Source: Pseudoduganella lurida (GTDB lineage: Bacteria > Pseudomonadota > Gammaproteobacteria > Burkholderiales > Burkholderiaceae_D). Taken from it: a DNA stretch of 64,000 nucleotides. The notes beneath the pieces were generated by a model. That model saw only the letters and a program-made list of their open reading frames with translations. It had not been told where the DNA came from and did not search any database. Positions 27,883 to 37,402 of this stretch are shown in pieces. The stretch covers positions 491,916 to 555,915 of the forward strand of contig NZ_VLLB01000004.1 of assembly GCF_007830455.1 (NCBI RefSeq), written 5' to 3'. Made by a program: the position numbers and the translations under genes. Every line of letters starts with the position of its first letter. Positions within the stretch are counted from its first letter, which is position 1.

Positions 27883-30800
27883 TCAGAAGCGGTAGTTGTA
27901 CTCGGCAGTCAGGCGCACGGCACGGGGCGCCGTGTAGCTCACCACGCGGCCGTACGTAGCGCTGATGGCCTCGCCTTCCAGGTTGTACGTTTCGTCGATC
28001 GTCTGTGCCGTCTGCTTGTTGAAGACGTTGAATACGTCCACCTTCAGCGCCAGGCCTTTCGCAAACTGCGGGCGGTACACCACGTTGGCATCCAGGCGCT
28101 TGTCCCATGGCAGGCGGCCCAGCGTACCGCGCGGGGTTTCCTTGCCGCAGTAGAAGTACACGGAACCGTAGTTGTCGACACCGTCAGGAATATCGAAGCG
28201 GTTGCCGAAGCAGCTGCGTGGACGGCCCGAGGCGATCAGCGCATTGCCGCCCAGCGTCCATTCCGGGGTCAGCTCGTAGAAGCCATACGCCTTGATCTGG
28301 TGCTTGCGGTCGTTCGGCAGCAGGCCTTCGGCGCCGATCATCAGCGGCGCGTTGTCCCAGGTCGAGGTCGCAGCAACGTCCGTCTGCGCGTTGTCCGAAC
28401 GGGTCTGGCCTTCCGTGTTGCCGCGCGAACGCGACCACGTGTAGTTGATACGGCCATACCAGCCGTTCGTGAACGGATGTTCGGCGAACAGGTCGACGGC
28501 CGTGTAGGTCCGCTTGGCATCGTCAAAGCCCAGATCGGCCTTCGTCAGGTGCACCGTGGTGTATTGCTGGTTGCCGGCGAAGTCCACCAGCAGCGTGGCA
28601 TCCTTGCCCGGGTTGATCGAAGAGCAGTTGAAGCCGCCATAGTTGCTGGCGTCGACGTTGTTGCGCTCGGCCCAGGCGTAGATCACGGAACCGTCGCAGA
28701 AGTCGTCAATCGTGGCCTTCAGGTCGCGGTAGGTGGCTTTCGCGCCCACGTTCAGCTGCGGCGTCAGCGCCTTTTCAAAGCCCAGCGTGATCTCGTCCTG
28801 GTACGTCGGGTCGATGTCGAGAGCGGTCAGCGTCTTCGGATCCTTGGCCTGGCCGATCTCGTTATTGGTCGAGAACACGCCGGTCAGCGGTTGCAGGCCC
28901 AGCGGCAGACCGTTGGCATCGGTGCCCGTGTACGTGAAGTACTGGCGGGTGTTTAGCGAGCGGCTGGCGCCACGCACGGCCAGGTGGGTCGGGATCTGCA
29001 GGGCGTAGCGGCCGGCGCTGCCGAACACCTTAAAGCTGGCGTCGCCGTTCACGTCCCATACGCCGGCCAGGCGCGGCTGCAGGAAGTCCTTCACTTCCAG
29101 GAAGGTCTCGCCGTCGCCGTTCTTGTTCTTGAACGCCTCGTTGCGCAGGCCCAGCGTGACCTTCACGTCCTTCGTGATCTGCCACTGGTCTTCGATGTAC
29201 TGCGCGCTCTGGTCGGAACCGGCCGAGGTGCGCGAGTCGAAGATGCGGTTGCTGACGTAGTAGCCTTGTGCGCCCAGGCCGCCACCGGTGCCCGGCACGA
29301 TGTTGTAGCCACCGCCGACGTCGATCGGCGTGAGCGGATTGCGCGCGTAGCTGTACACCCACTGGCCGCCGCCGCCGAGGATTTCGCCGGCATCGCCCGA
29401 TTTCAGCTTGTTGTCGTCAAGACCGGCACGCAGCGTGTGGTTGCCGAGCTTGTATTCGAGATCCAGGCGTTTCGAATCGATCGTGCTGTCCGAATCGTCA
29501 GCGCTGACGCGGCCCGACAGCACCTGCGTGCTGTTGTAGTTCAGCCCGGGTGCCTGGGCGGCAGCGGGCGCGCTGACCTGGAACAGGGGACCGGACGATG
29601 CAGGACCGATCTGGTCGTAGCGGTTCGTATTCTTCGTCTTGCTGCGGCCGATCAGGCCGGACACGATCAGGTCGTCGGTCAGGTTGCCGACGTAGCGCAG
29701 GATCTGCGTGTTTGCACCCACGGCCGGGCTGAACGAAGAACTGTTGCGGTAATGCTGCGAAGCAGTCGGCGTGGAGCCGTGCTGGAACTGGGCCAGGCCC
29801 GGCACCACGTTGTCCTCATACGCATACGCGTACAGCTGGCGATCGGTATCGGCCTTGTCGCCGATTGCGGTGAACTCCAGACGGTGATTATCGGTGATGT
29901 TCCAGTCCACCTTGGCGAGATAGCGCTGGATGTCGTCCTGCTTGGCTTCCCAGCCGGTGACGGCATTGCTGGTGGAAGCAACGCTACCCAGCGTCAGCGA
30001 CGAGGCGGTGGAGTTCGTGCCTTCGGAATCGTAGCGCCGCTTTTCCACGGCGACGAACATGAACAGCTTGTCCTTGATGATCGGGCCGCCCAGGTAAGCA
30101 CCGTAGATTTTCTCGGTGCGGCTATTGTCCTGGTTGCGCTTGTACAGCGTGTTGTCCGTGCCGCCGTTGTCCTCGCCGCCCGTCGCCGGGTAATAGCTGT
30201 CCTTATAGCTGGCGCGCAGCGACTTCGGCTCGATGCTCACGCTCGCGCCGGCCTCCCAGTTGTTCGTGCCGCTCTTGGTGGTGACGTTGACGACGCCGCC
30301 GACGGAACGGCCGAACTCCGCGCCAAAGCCGCCGGTGAGGATCTGCGCCTGCGCGATCGCGCCGAACGGCAGTTCCGAAGCGCCCAGCTGGGTCAGCGGA
30401 TTGGTGACGGGGAAGCCGTTGATGTAGTAGGCGTTTTCGGAGGCGCCGCCGCCGCCGAACGAGGCGCCGGCCGCATAGCGCGAGTCGGCACGCGTGGTGT
30501 TCGGGGCCAGCTGGATGATCGAATCGACGGTCTGCGGAATCGGCAGGCGGGCCAGTTCACGGGCCGTGAACGTGGCGCCGTTGTTCGAGTTGGACACGTC
30601 GATGCGGCTGCGTCGGCCCGTCACCTGCACGGATTGCACGCCAGCGGTGGCGAACGACGCGTCGACACCCTGGCCGACCAGCACGTCCACCTCGGTGGTC
30701 TTCTCGACGTTACCATCGCGCAGCAGCTGCACCTGGTAGTGGCCCGGCGGCATCGCCGTGGCGTTGTAGCGGCCGCTCGCATCGAGCGTGACCGTGCGGC

Positions 30801-30978
30801 GGTAGCCCGTCTCGATGTTGCTCAGTACCACCGTCGCACCGGCCGGCGCTTCGACGCGGCCAAAGATGGTACCGGCCGCGTTCGACTGCGCGAAGGCCGC
30901 CGGTGCCACCGCGACCGTCAGGGCGGCCGCGCTGAATGCGGCGGATAACGCCCGAACCAGAATAGTTTTCTTGAACAT
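27883..30978 (-). CDS. Oar-like TonB-dependent receptor with carboxypeptidase regulatory-like domain
   Basis: A 1031-residue outer-membrane protein. A signal peptide runs to about residue 30 (AAFAQ), followed by a carboxypeptidase-regulatory-like fold at about 36-115 (GTIFGRVEAPAGATVVLSNI, DASGRYNATAMPPGHYQV). The plug (INGFPVTNPLTQLG, FGAEFGRSVGGVVNVTTKSG) and barrel follow, ending in YNYRF. This order is that of the Oar/OmpA-related TBDR group rather than the iron-siderophore type. GGGAAT precedes the ATG. It differs from the other receptors in the window, which lack the extra N-terminal domain. The 300 bases upstream carry a sequence block also found near 5085. Confidence 0.9.
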   Translation of the reverse strand: MFKKTILVRALSAAFSAAALTVAVAPAAFAQSNAAGTIFGRVEAPAGATVVLSNIETGYRRTVTLDASGRYNATAMPPGHYQVQLLRDGNVEKTTEVDVLVGQGVDASFATAGVQSVQVTGRRSRIDVSNSNNGATFTARELARLPIPQTVDSIIQLAPNTTRADSRYAAGASFGGGGASENAYYINGFPVTNPLTQLGASELPFGAIAQAQILTGGFGAEFGRSVGGVVNVTTKSGTNNWEAGASVSIEPKSLRASYKDSYYPATGGEDNGGTDNTLYKRNQDNSRTEKIYGAYLGGPIIKDKLFMFVAVEKRRYDSEGTNSTASSLTLGSVASTSNAVTGWEAKQDDIQRYLAKVDWNITDNHRLEFTAIGDKADTDRQLYAYAYEDNVVPGLAQFQHGSTPTASQHYRNSSSFSPAVGANTQILRYVGNLTDDLIVSGLIGRSKTKNTNRYDQIGPASSGPLFQVSAPAAAQAPGLNYNSTQVLSGRVSADDSDSTIDSKRLDLEYKLGNHTLRAGLDDNKLKSGDAGEILGGGGQWVYSYARNPLTPIDVGGGYNIVPGTGGGLGAQGYYVSNRIFDSRTSAGSDQSAQYIEDQWQITKDVKVTLGLRNEAFKNKNGDGETFLEVKDFLQPRLAGVWDVNGDASFKVFGSAGRYALQIPTHLAVRGASRSLNTRQYFTYTGTDANGLPLGLQPLTGVFSTNNEIGQAKDPKTLTALDIDPTYQDEITLGFEKALTPQLNVGAKATYRDLKATIDDFCDGSVIYAWAERNNVDASNYGGFNCSSINPGKDATLLVDFAGNQQYTTVHLTKADLGFDDAKRTYTAVDLFAEHPFTNGWYGRINYTWSRSRGNTEGQTRSDNAQTDVAATSTWDNAPLMIGAEGLLPNDRKHQIKAYGFYELTPEWTLGGNALIASGRPRSCFGNRFDIPDGVDNYGSVYFYCGKETPRGTLGRLPWDKRLDANVVYRPQFAKGLALKVDVFNVFNKQTAQTIDETYNLEGEAISATYGRVVSYTAPRAVRLTAEYNYRF

Positions 30979-31683
30979 GTAGATTCCCAGTTATTTTATA
31001 ACTTGTCAGCAGGCCTGATCCGCCATTTTGAATTGGCGAACCGGCCTGATTGTCCCGACTATTTGTATGAAAACACGTCGACTGCCGGCGCGCTTTGTCA
31101 GCGGCTCGGCATTCATTCATCACATCACACGGCAATTAGCGGTGTCAAATGCGAAAATGTTTTATAAATAAACGTTGAACGTACTTGGAAATGCGTTTCG
31201 GCAACTATGCGAAGAGCGGGAAGCGCATGAAAGCTGGCCGCAAACGTCGATATCGCACTGTATTGGTCAAATTTCATATCGCAAAACGACCATTTCGCTG
31301 AATAATTATTGCCAACAACAGGGGTTGCAAGGTTGCTAAAAAGAGACAGCAAAATGGCAAGGGACACGACGCTTATGAAAACCGCGGCGGAAGCTGAAAA
31401 TATAGATCTTTCCTCCGTGGGTCGTTTTTATCGATTCGATTCCCGGGTCGCGTGGGGAATCGAGCTCGTTAACGCGGAATGACAATTAACTGGCGTCGGC
31501 GGCCGCGTTTCTTTTTCCATCCCTATTTAAAACCGAATACCCCGGATTCACCGCAATTTACACATCGGCCGGTTGTGTGCGTGCCTGGCGGAGAACGCCG
31601 CCGCCGGGAGGAAAAATGGCCGGGAAACAGGTAAAATGGAGGTTTTTGACTGCCGCGCCGCGGCGCACAGGACACCAAACGAG
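30979..31683. other. Large noncoding region between divergent TBDR and FAD oxidoreductase
   Basis: About 700 bases, clearly AT-rich in the middle. No coding frame has a recognisable product. Two structures are seen: the block at 31281-31311 that resembles 5085-5115, and an inverted repeat TCGATTCCC/GGGAATCGA at 31436-31463 without a T tract. Promoters for both flanking genes must lie here, but none is clear. Confidence 0.6.
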
Positions 31684-33315
31684 ATGTTGCGACTGAACGA
31701 AGTGAAACTGCCGCTGGACCATGACGAGGCCGCGCTGCCGGCCGCCATCCTCGCGCGGCTGGGCATTGCCGCCGATGCGCTGGTGCGCTTCACGGTCCAC
31801 AAGCGCAGCTACGACGCCCGCAAGAAAGCCAGCATCGTGCTGATCTATGCCGTGGATGTGGAAACGACGGACGATGCCGGCATCCTCGCCCGCAACAAGC
31901 GCGACGTGCACCTGATGCCCTCTCCGGACATGGCGTACAAGTATGTCGCCGAGAACGTCAATGCGGACGGCCGCCAGCCCCGCCCGGTCGTCATCGGCAT
32001 GGGCCCGTGCGGCCTGTTCTCGGCGCTGATCCTGGCCCAGATGGGCTTGAGACCCATCATCCTGGAACGCGGCAAGACGGTGCGCGAGCGAACCAAGGAC
32101 ACCTTCGGCTTCTGGCGCAAGCGCGAGCTGAATCCCGAATCGAACGTGCAGTTCGGCGAAGGCGGTGCCGGCACCTTCTCGGATGGCAAGCTGTACAGCC
32201 AGATCAAGGACCCGAAACACCTGGGCCGCAAGGTGCTGACGGAGTTCGTGAAAGCCGGCGCGCCGCCGGAGATCATGTATGTCAGCAAGCCGCACATCGG
32301 TACCTTCCGCCTCGTCAAGATGGTCGAAGCGATGCGCGAGGAAATCGTGGCGCTGGGCGGCGAGATCCGCTTCGAACAGCGCGTAACGGATTTCGAGATC
32401 GAAGAAAAGGACGGCGTGCGCCAGTTGCGCGGCCTGCTGCTGGCGACGGGCGAGCGCATCGCCACGAACCACGTCGTGCTGGCCGTGGGCCACAGCGCGC
32501 GCGATACCTTCCAGACGCTGTACGAGCGCGGCGTGTTCGTCGAAGCGAAGCCGTTCTCGATCGGCTTCCGCGTCGAGCATCCGCAGTCGATGATCGACAC
32601 CTGCCGCTTCGGCCCGAACGCCGGCCACCCGATCCTGGGCGCTGCCGACTACAAGCTGGTGCACCATGCGAAGAACGGCCGCGCCGTGTACAGCTTCTGC
32701 ATGTGCCCGGGCGGCACGGTGGTCGCGGCGGCGTCCGAGCCGGGCCGCGTCGTCACCAATGGCATGAGCCAGTATTCGCGCGCCGAGCGCAATGCCAACA
32801 GCGCGATCGTGGTGTCGATCAGCCCGGACGATTATCCGGGCGGTCCGCTGGCCGGCATCGAATTCCAGCGCCGTCTGGAAGAAGCGGCGTATGCACTGGG
32901 CGGCAGCGATTACTCGGCGCCGGGCCAGCTGATGGGCGATTTCGTGGCGGGCAAGGCGTCGACCGAATTCGGTGAGGTGGTGCCGTCGTACAAACCGGGC
33001 GTGCACCTGACGGACCTGGCGCAGATCCTGCCGGAGTACGCCGTCGAGGCGCTGCGCGAAGCCTTCCCCGCGTTCGACAAGCAGGTGCGCGGCTACTTCC
33101 GCCACGATGCCGTGCTGACCGGCCTGGAGACGCGCACCTCGTCGCCGATCCGCATCAAGCGGCGCGACGACGACCTGCAGAGCCTCAACACCCGCGGCCT
33201 GTTCCCGGCCGGCGAAGGTGCCGGCTATGCGGGCGGCATCCTGTCCGCCGGCGTGGACGGCATCAAGGTGGCCGAAGCCGTGGCGCTGTCGATGGCGGCG
33301 GCGGACAAGCGCTAA
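31684..33315 (+). CDS. FAD-dependent oxidoreductase (COG2509-type)
   Basis: A 543-residue flavoprotein. The dinucleotide-binding motif is VVIGMGPCGLFSALILAQMG near residue 102, followed by the acidic end ILERGK. Further blocks are NVQFGEGGAGTFSDGKL and, at the end, GLFPAGEGAGYAGGILSAGVDG, which are characteristic of the uncharacterised COG2509 dehydrogenase group. The N-terminal 90 residues resemble the small extra domain of that group. The start MLRLNEVKLPLDH matches it; in-frame ATGs upstream at 31573 and 31636 are less likely. The substrate is unknown. It is monocistronic and convergent with corA. Confidence 0.88.
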   Translation: MLRLNEVKLPLDHDEAALPAAILARLGIAADALVRFTVHKRSYDARKKASIVLIYAVDVETTDDAGILARNKRDVHLMPSPDMAYKYVAENVNADGRQPRPVVIGMGPCGLFSALILAQMGLRPIILERGKTVRERTKDTFGFWRKRELNPESNVQFGEGGAGTFSDGKLYSQIKDPKHLGRKVLTEFVKAGAPPEIMYVSKPHIGTFRLVKMVEAMREEIVALGGEIRFEQRVTDFEIEEKDGVRQLRGLLLATGERIATNHVVLAVGHSARDTFQTLYERGVFVEAKPFSIGFRVEHPQSMIDTCRFGPNAGHPILGAADYKLVHHAKNGRAVYSFCMCPGGTVVAAASEPGRVVTNGMSQYSRAERNANSAIVVSISPDDYPGGPLAGIEFQRRLEEAAYALGGSDYSAPGQLMGDFVAGKASTEFGEVVPSYKPGVHLTDLAQILPEYAVEALREAFPAFDKQVRGYFRHDAVLTGLETRTSSPIRIKRRDDDLQSLNTRGLFPAGEGAGYAGGILSAGVDGIKVAEAVALSMAAADKR

Positions 33316-33345
33316 TCACACGCGGCCGGTGCGCCCGGGGTGCGT

Positions 33346-33399
33346 TGTCCCGGGGCCTGGCACGGGGACAGACATGGCCAGACGCCTGGCCCCGGGACA
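33346..33399. repeat. Inverted repeat with TGTCCCGGGGCC arms
   Basis: TGTCCCGGGGCCTGGC (33346-33361) and GCCTGGCCCCGGGACA (33384-33399) are inverted copies with one central mismatch, enclosing another GGGGACAGAC block. It is followed by two more degenerate blocks up to 33456. Confidence 0.75.
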
Positions 33400-33465
33400 C
33401 ATCGCAGGGTGTCAGGCCCCGCGACACATGGCAGTATGCCTGGCACCATGACACGCTAAGGATCA

Positions 33466-33502
33466 GCTCGTGTCACGGTGCCTGGCACCATGTGACACGA
33501 GC
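33466..33502. repeat. Palindrome with GTGTCA and GGTGCC-GGCACC cores
   Basis: GCTCGTGTCA pairs with TGACACGAGC, and inside it GGTGCC pairs with GGCACC. It lies 22 bases beyond the corA stop codon and may end transcripts from both convergent genes. The GGTGCC-T-GGCACC core recurs at 62190-62202. Confidence 0.8.
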
Positions 33503-33524
33503 CCGGCCGTTGCCGGGCGTGCCG

Positions 33525-34490
33525 CTACAGCCAGCCGGCGCGGCGGAACCGACGGTACAGGATGAACGACGTGCCGAACATCAGCGCCAGCGCCATCGGG
33601 TACCCGTAATACCAGTCCAGTTCCGGCATGTTCTTGAAGTTCATGCCCCAGATGCCGGCAAATGCCGTCAGCACGGCGAAGATGGCGGCCCAGGCGGCCA
33701 GGCGCTTGTTGACTTCGCTCTCTTCCAGCGTCACCAGCGACAGGTTCACCTGGATCGCCGTGCCGATCGTCTCGCGGATGGAATCGAGCGTGGCGTTGAT
33801 GCGCGAGAGGTGATCGTGCACGTCGCGGAAGTAGGCCTGGCTGTCGACGCACATCGACGGCACGCGGCCACCGTGCAGCTTGCCGATGGTGTCCAGCAGC
33901 GGCGTCACCGCGTGGCGCAGCGTCGTCACCTTGCGTTTCAGGTCGTACAGGCGCTCGACGTTGTTGCGCTGCGAGCCACCGGTGAAGATCAGGTCCTCGA
34001 TCTCGTCGAGCTCCGATTCGAGCGCCTCGACGATGGGGAAGTAGCGGTCGACGGCGGCATCCATCAGCGCGTACAGCACGAAGCCGGAACCATGCTGCAG
34101 CAGGTGCGGTTCCCGTTCGGCGCGGGCCCGCACGCCCATGAAACCCTGCGAGTTATCATGGCGCGAGGACAGCACGTAGTTGTGGCCCACGAAAATATCG
34201 ATCTCGCCGAGCACCAGCTCGTCGCCCTTCATCTCCACCGTCTTCACGACCACGAACAGCGAGTCGCCGTACTCCTCGATCTTGGGCCGCTGGTGGCCGC
34301 GCTGCGCATCCTCCACGGCCAGCTCGTGCAGGTTGAACTCCGCCTGCATCTCCGCCAGTTCCTCCGGCGTTGCATCGCGCAGCGCCACCCACACGAAGGT
34401 ATCCTCGCGCGCAACATAGTCGCTGATATCGGCCACCGGCAGATCCGCCAGCTTGCGGCCATGTTGATACGCGACGCAATTAATCAGCAT
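33525..34490 (-). CDS. corA: Magnesium/cobalt transporter CorA
   Basis: A 321-residue homopentameric inner-membrane channel for Mg2+ (and Co2+/Ni2+). A large soluble N-terminal domain with long helices is followed by two C-terminal transmembrane segments. The signature GMN at residues 282-284 (GIWGMNFKNMPEL) ends the first, and PMALALMFGTSFILY is the second, with a short basic tail RRFRRAGWL. The start codon is directly preceded by six T residues that are the tail of a terminator hairpin, and the Shine-Dalgarno GGGAG lies within the hairpin arm (34495-34519). This arrangement suggests control at initiation. Confidence 0.95.
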   Translation of the reverse strand: MLINCVAYQHGRKLADLPVADISDYVAREDTFVWVALRDATPEELAEMQAEFNLHELAVEDAQRGHQRPKIEEYGDSLFVVVKTVEMKGDELVLGEIDIFVGHNYVLSSRHDNSQGFMGVRARAEREPHLLQHGSGFVLYALMDAAVDRYFPIVEALESELDEIEDLIFTGGSQRNNVERLYDLKRKVTTLRHAVTPLLDTIGKLHGGRVPSMCVDSQAYFRDVHDHLSRINATLDSIRETIGTAIQVNLSLVTLEESEVNKRLAAWAAIFAVLTAFAGIWGMNFKNMPELDWYYGYPMALALMFGTSFILYRRFRRAGWL

Positions 34491-34494
34491 AAAA

Positions 34495-34519
34495 AAGCTC
34501 CCACGAAAGGTGGGAGCTT
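34495..34519 (-). promoter_or_regulatory. Terminator-like hairpin enclosing the corA Shine-Dalgarno
   Basis: On the minus strand AAGCTCCCAC and GTGGGAGCTT form a perfect 10-base stem with loop CTTTC, and the T run continues into the corA ATG. GGGAG in the 3' arm lies seven bases before the ATG, the ideal Shine-Dalgarno distance. The hairpin would both end upstream transcripts and hide the ribosome-binding site. It may simply be the terminator of ntrC placed unusually close to corA. Confidence 0.75.
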
Positions 34520-34539
34520 ACCTGAAATTCCGCTACTGC

Positions 34540-34664
34540 CGAGTACGTGTCAACTTCGGGGTCAGTCACCAAAGTTGACACGTACTCGACCGTAAAAAAG
34601 ACGGCGTGCTGCCGTTACGGCCTCGTTCGTGTCGCTTTTCGTGACTGACCCCAAAGTTGACACG
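34540..34664. repeat. REPIN-like pair of inverted elements between corA and ntrC
   Basis: CGAGTACGTGTCAACTT (34540-34556) and its exact reverse complement (34572-34588) flank CGGGGTCAGTCACCA. A second, inverted copy of the GTGTCAACTT-GGGGTCAGTCAC part, with one mismatch, lies at about 34641-34664. Two inverted copies enclosing a spacer is the arrangement of a REPIN. Confidence 0.75.
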
Positions 34665-34677
34665 GGCTGATCTGTAG

Positions 34678-36147
34678 CTAGTCTTCCTTGGCGCCGTCGA
34701 TGCCCAGCTCGGCGATTTTGCGGGTGATCGTGTTGCGGCCGATGCCCAGGCGGACGGCGGCGTCGTTCTTGCGGCCATGCGTGTATTTGAGCGCGGTGCG
34801 GATCAGTGCCGATTCGAACTGGCGGCCGAGGATGTCCATCACGTCCTGCTGGCCGTCGCCCAGCATCGTGGCAGCCTGCAGTTCCAGCAGCGACAGCCAG
34901 CCGTCCGGGCCCGGTGCCGTGGTAGCGACGGACGCCGCAGGCGGCGCATGGTGCGCATTGACCTGCAGCTCCGGCGCCACCTGCATGGCGCCCTGCCCGG
35001 CCGACAGTTCCAGCGGCAGGTCCTTCACTTCCACCGTCTGGCCGGGCGCCATCACGGTGATCCAGTTGCACAGGTTTTCCAGCTGGCGCACATTGCCCGG
35101 CAGGTCCAGGCCCTGCAGGAAGGTGATGGCCGCATCGCTCATGCGCTTTGCTTCCACGCCGAGCTGCTTGGCACTCTGCACCAGGAAGTGGCGCACCAAA
35201 AGGGGGATGTCCTCGCGGCGCTCCCGCAAACTGGGCAGGCGCAGGCGGATGACATTCAGGCGGTGGAACAAGTCCTCGCGGAACAGGCCGTCGCGCACGC
35301 GCTGTTCCAGGTTCTGGTGCGTCGCCGTAATCACGCGCACATTCGCCTTCAGCGGCTGGTGGCCGCCGACGCGGTAGAAGTGGCCGTCGGACAGCACGCG
35401 CAGCAGCCGCGTCTGCAGGTCGAACGGCATGTCGCCGATCTCGTCGAGGAACAGCGTGCCGTTCTCGGCCTGCTCGAAGCGGCCGCGGCGCGTGGTCTGC
35501 GCGCCGGTGAAGGCGCCGCGCTCGTGGCCGAACAGTTCCGACTCCAGCAGGTCCTTCGGGATGGCCGCCGTGTTCAGCGCGATGAACGGCTGCTGCGCGC
35601 GCGGGCTGTGCTTGTGCAGCGCGCGCGCCACGAGCTCTTTCCCCGAACCGGATTCGCCCGTGATCAGCACCGTCACGTTCGACTGCGACAGGCGGCCGAT
35701 GGCGCGGAACACCTCCTGCATGGCCGGCGCCTGGCCGAGGATTTCCGGCGTCTCGGCCGGCCCCGATTCCACGTTGGCCTCGCGCAGGCTCTCGTCCAGC
35801 GCGCGGCGGATCAGTTCCACGGCCTTGTCGATATCGAACGGCTTGGCCAGGTATTCGAAGGCGCCTCCCTGGAACGCCGCCACGGCGGAGTCCAGGTCGG
35901 AGAAGGCGGTAATGATGATGACCGGCAGCCCGGGCAGGCGCGATTTCACCAGTTGCAGCAGGTCGAGGCCGGAATCGCCCGGCATGCGGATATCGGACAC
36001 GAGCACTTGTGGCGTCTCGTATTCGAGCGCGGCGATGGCATCGCGCGCGTTCGCAAAACTCTTGGTGGCGAGGTTCTCCCGCGCCAATGCTTTTTCCAGT
36101 ACCCAGCGGATCGATTCGTCGTCGTCGACAATCCAGATTGGCTTCAT
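34678..36147 (-). CDS. ntrC: Nitrogen regulation response regulator NR(I)
   Basis: A 489-residue sigma-54 activator. The receiver domain has its phospho-acceptor Asp52 in VLVSDIRMPGDSG. The AAA+ domain follows with Walker A GESGSGKE (about 164-171) and the sigma-54-contacting GAFTGA at 211-216. A Fis-type helix-turn-helix ends the protein (YTHGRKNDAAVRLGIGRNTITRKI). It lies 57 bases after ntrB on the same strand, and they form the NtrB/NtrC two-component pair. It would activate glnA from the site upstream of 39499. Confidence 0.97.
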   Translation of the reverse strand: MKPIWIVDDDESIRWVLEKALARENLATKSFANARDAIAALEYETPQVLVSDIRMPGDSGLDLLQLVKSRLPGLPVIIITAFSDLDSAVAAFQGGAFEYLAKPFDIDKAVELIRRALDESLREANVESGPAETPEILGQAPAMQEVFRAIGRLSQSNVTVLITGESGSGKELVARALHKHSPRAQQPFIALNTAAIPKDLLESELFGHERGAFTGAQTTRRGRFEQAENGTLFLDEIGDMPFDLQTRLLRVLSDGHFYRVGGHQPLKANVRVITATHQNLEQRVRDGLFREDLFHRLNVIRLRLPSLRERREDIPLLVRHFLVQSAKQLGVEAKRMSDAAITFLQGLDLPGNVRQLENLCNWITVMAPGQTVEVKDLPLELSAGQGAMQVAPELQVNAHHAPPAASVATTAPGPDGWLSLLELQAATMLGDGQQDVMDILGRQFESALIRTALKYTHGRKNDAAVRLGIGRNTITRKIAELGIDGAKED

Positions 36148-36204
36148 ATGTGTTCTATTTCCCGCAATATGGATCCAGTGGACTTCCCCAACCCGCCCAA
36201 CTGC

Positions 36205-37326
36205 TTATGGCAAAGGCAGCAGGATGCGGAAGTCCGTGTAGCCGGGCCGGCTCTCGCATTCGATGACGCCCATGTGCTGGTGCACGAAGGTCTGCGCCAA
36301 CGTCAGTCCCAGGCCGCTGCCGCCATCCCGGCCCGATACGAGGGGGTAGAAGATGCGGTCGCGGATCTGGGGCGGGATACCCGGTCCGTTGTCGATGATA
36401 TGCAAGTCTAATGCCAGGTTGTAACGGACCTTCGCCAGGGTGACCTGGCGGGCCACGCGCGTCTTGAACGTGATCTGCGCGCTGCCCTCCTCGATCTGGC
36501 CGGACAGCGCCTGCGCCGCATTGTGGGCGATGTTCAGCACGGTCTGGATCAGCTGCTCCTTGTCGCCGCGGAACTCGGGCAGCGAGGCATCGTAGTCGCG
36601 CACGATGCGCAGGCCGGCGGGGAATTCGGCCATGATCAGGCTGCGCACCCGTTCCAGCACTTCGTGGATGTTCACGTCGCCCACGATGTGCGGGCGGCGG
36701 TGCGGCGCCAGCAGGCGGTCGACCAGCGTCTGCAGCCGGTCCGCCTCCTTGATGATCACCTGCGTGTATTCGCGCAGGTTCTGCAGGTGCAGCGGCGGCA
36801 GCTCCATCTCCAGCAGCTGGGCGGCACCGCGGATGCCGCCCAGCGGGTTCTTGATCTCGTGCGCCAGGTTGCGGATGAGTTCCTTGTTCACCTGGCTCTG
36901 GTCCAGCAGGCGCTCCTCGCGGTCCAGCTTCATCTGCTGCACCGTCTCGCGCAGTTCCAGCAGCACGGCGCCGGCCGGCTCGTCCAGCGCGCTGACGATC
37001 GTGTGCACGTGCAGCGGCTCGCGCGCCACGCGTTCCAGCGTGAGGTCCTGGCGCAGGTCGGAATGCTTGTGGGTGCGGGCCTGGCCGATCACGTGTTCCA
37101 GCTCGGCGGGATTGGTGAACAGGTCGCACAGCCGCTGGCGCGACAGGGCTTTCAGCGAGCTTTCCAGCATGTTCTCGGCCGCCGCGTTGGCAAAGGCGAT
37201 GCGGCCTTCGGCATCCACCATCACCACGGCGGAGGCCAGCAGGTCGAGGCCGGCCAGCGAGGGCGTGCGCGGCAGGGCGCCGGCCGCAGCCGCGGCGGCA
37301 CGCGCGATATTGGTGACAATTTTCAT
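36205..37326 (-). CDS. ntrB: Nitrogen regulation sensor histidine kinase NR(II)
   Basis: A 373-residue cytosolic histidine kinase/phosphatase that senses nitrogen through PII. An N-terminal PAS-like region (LDLLASAVVMVDAEGRIAFA) is followed by the phospho-acceptor His156 in NLAHEIKNPLGG and the ATPase domain with HNAAQAL, DNGPGIP and GSGLGLTLAQ boxes. No membrane segment is seen, as expected. The start MKIVTNIARA is chosen from the family N-terminus; the frame extends 65 codons upstream into the DUF4124 gap. No clear Shine-Dalgarno sequence precedes it. Confidence 0.95.
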   Translation of the reverse strand: MKIVTNIARAAAAAAGALPRTPSLAGLDLLASAVVMVDAEGRIAFANAAAENMLESSLKALSRQRLCDLFTNPAELEHVIGQARTHKHSDLRQDLTLERVAREPLHVHTIVSALDEPAGAVLLELRETVQQMKLDREERLLDQSQVNKELIRNLAHEIKNPLGGIRGAAQLLEMELPPLHLQNLREYTQVIIKEADRLQTLVDRLLAPHRRPHIVGDVNIHEVLERVRSLIMAEFPAGLRIVRDYDASLPEFRGDKEQLIQTVLNIAHNAAQALSGQIEEGSAQITFKTRVARQVTLAKVRYNLALDLHIIDNGPGIPPQIRDRIFYPLVSGRDGGSGLGLTLAQTFVHQHMGVIECESRPGYTDFRILLPLP

Positions 37327-37402
37327 GATCGGTTCAAGGTTCGCCGTGGTGCCGTCGGCAGATCGGACGGGCACTGCGGCGTATGTTGCGGACGGAGGCC
37401 GC

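Noticed and set aside
31125..31367. 80-codon minus-strand frame in the 31 kb gap
   Set aside because: No family similarity, not preceded by a ribosome-binding site; part of it coincides with the repeated noncoding block.
31436..31463. Inverted repeat as terminator
   Set aside because: No T tract and it lies upstream of a gene, so it is described only as a structure.
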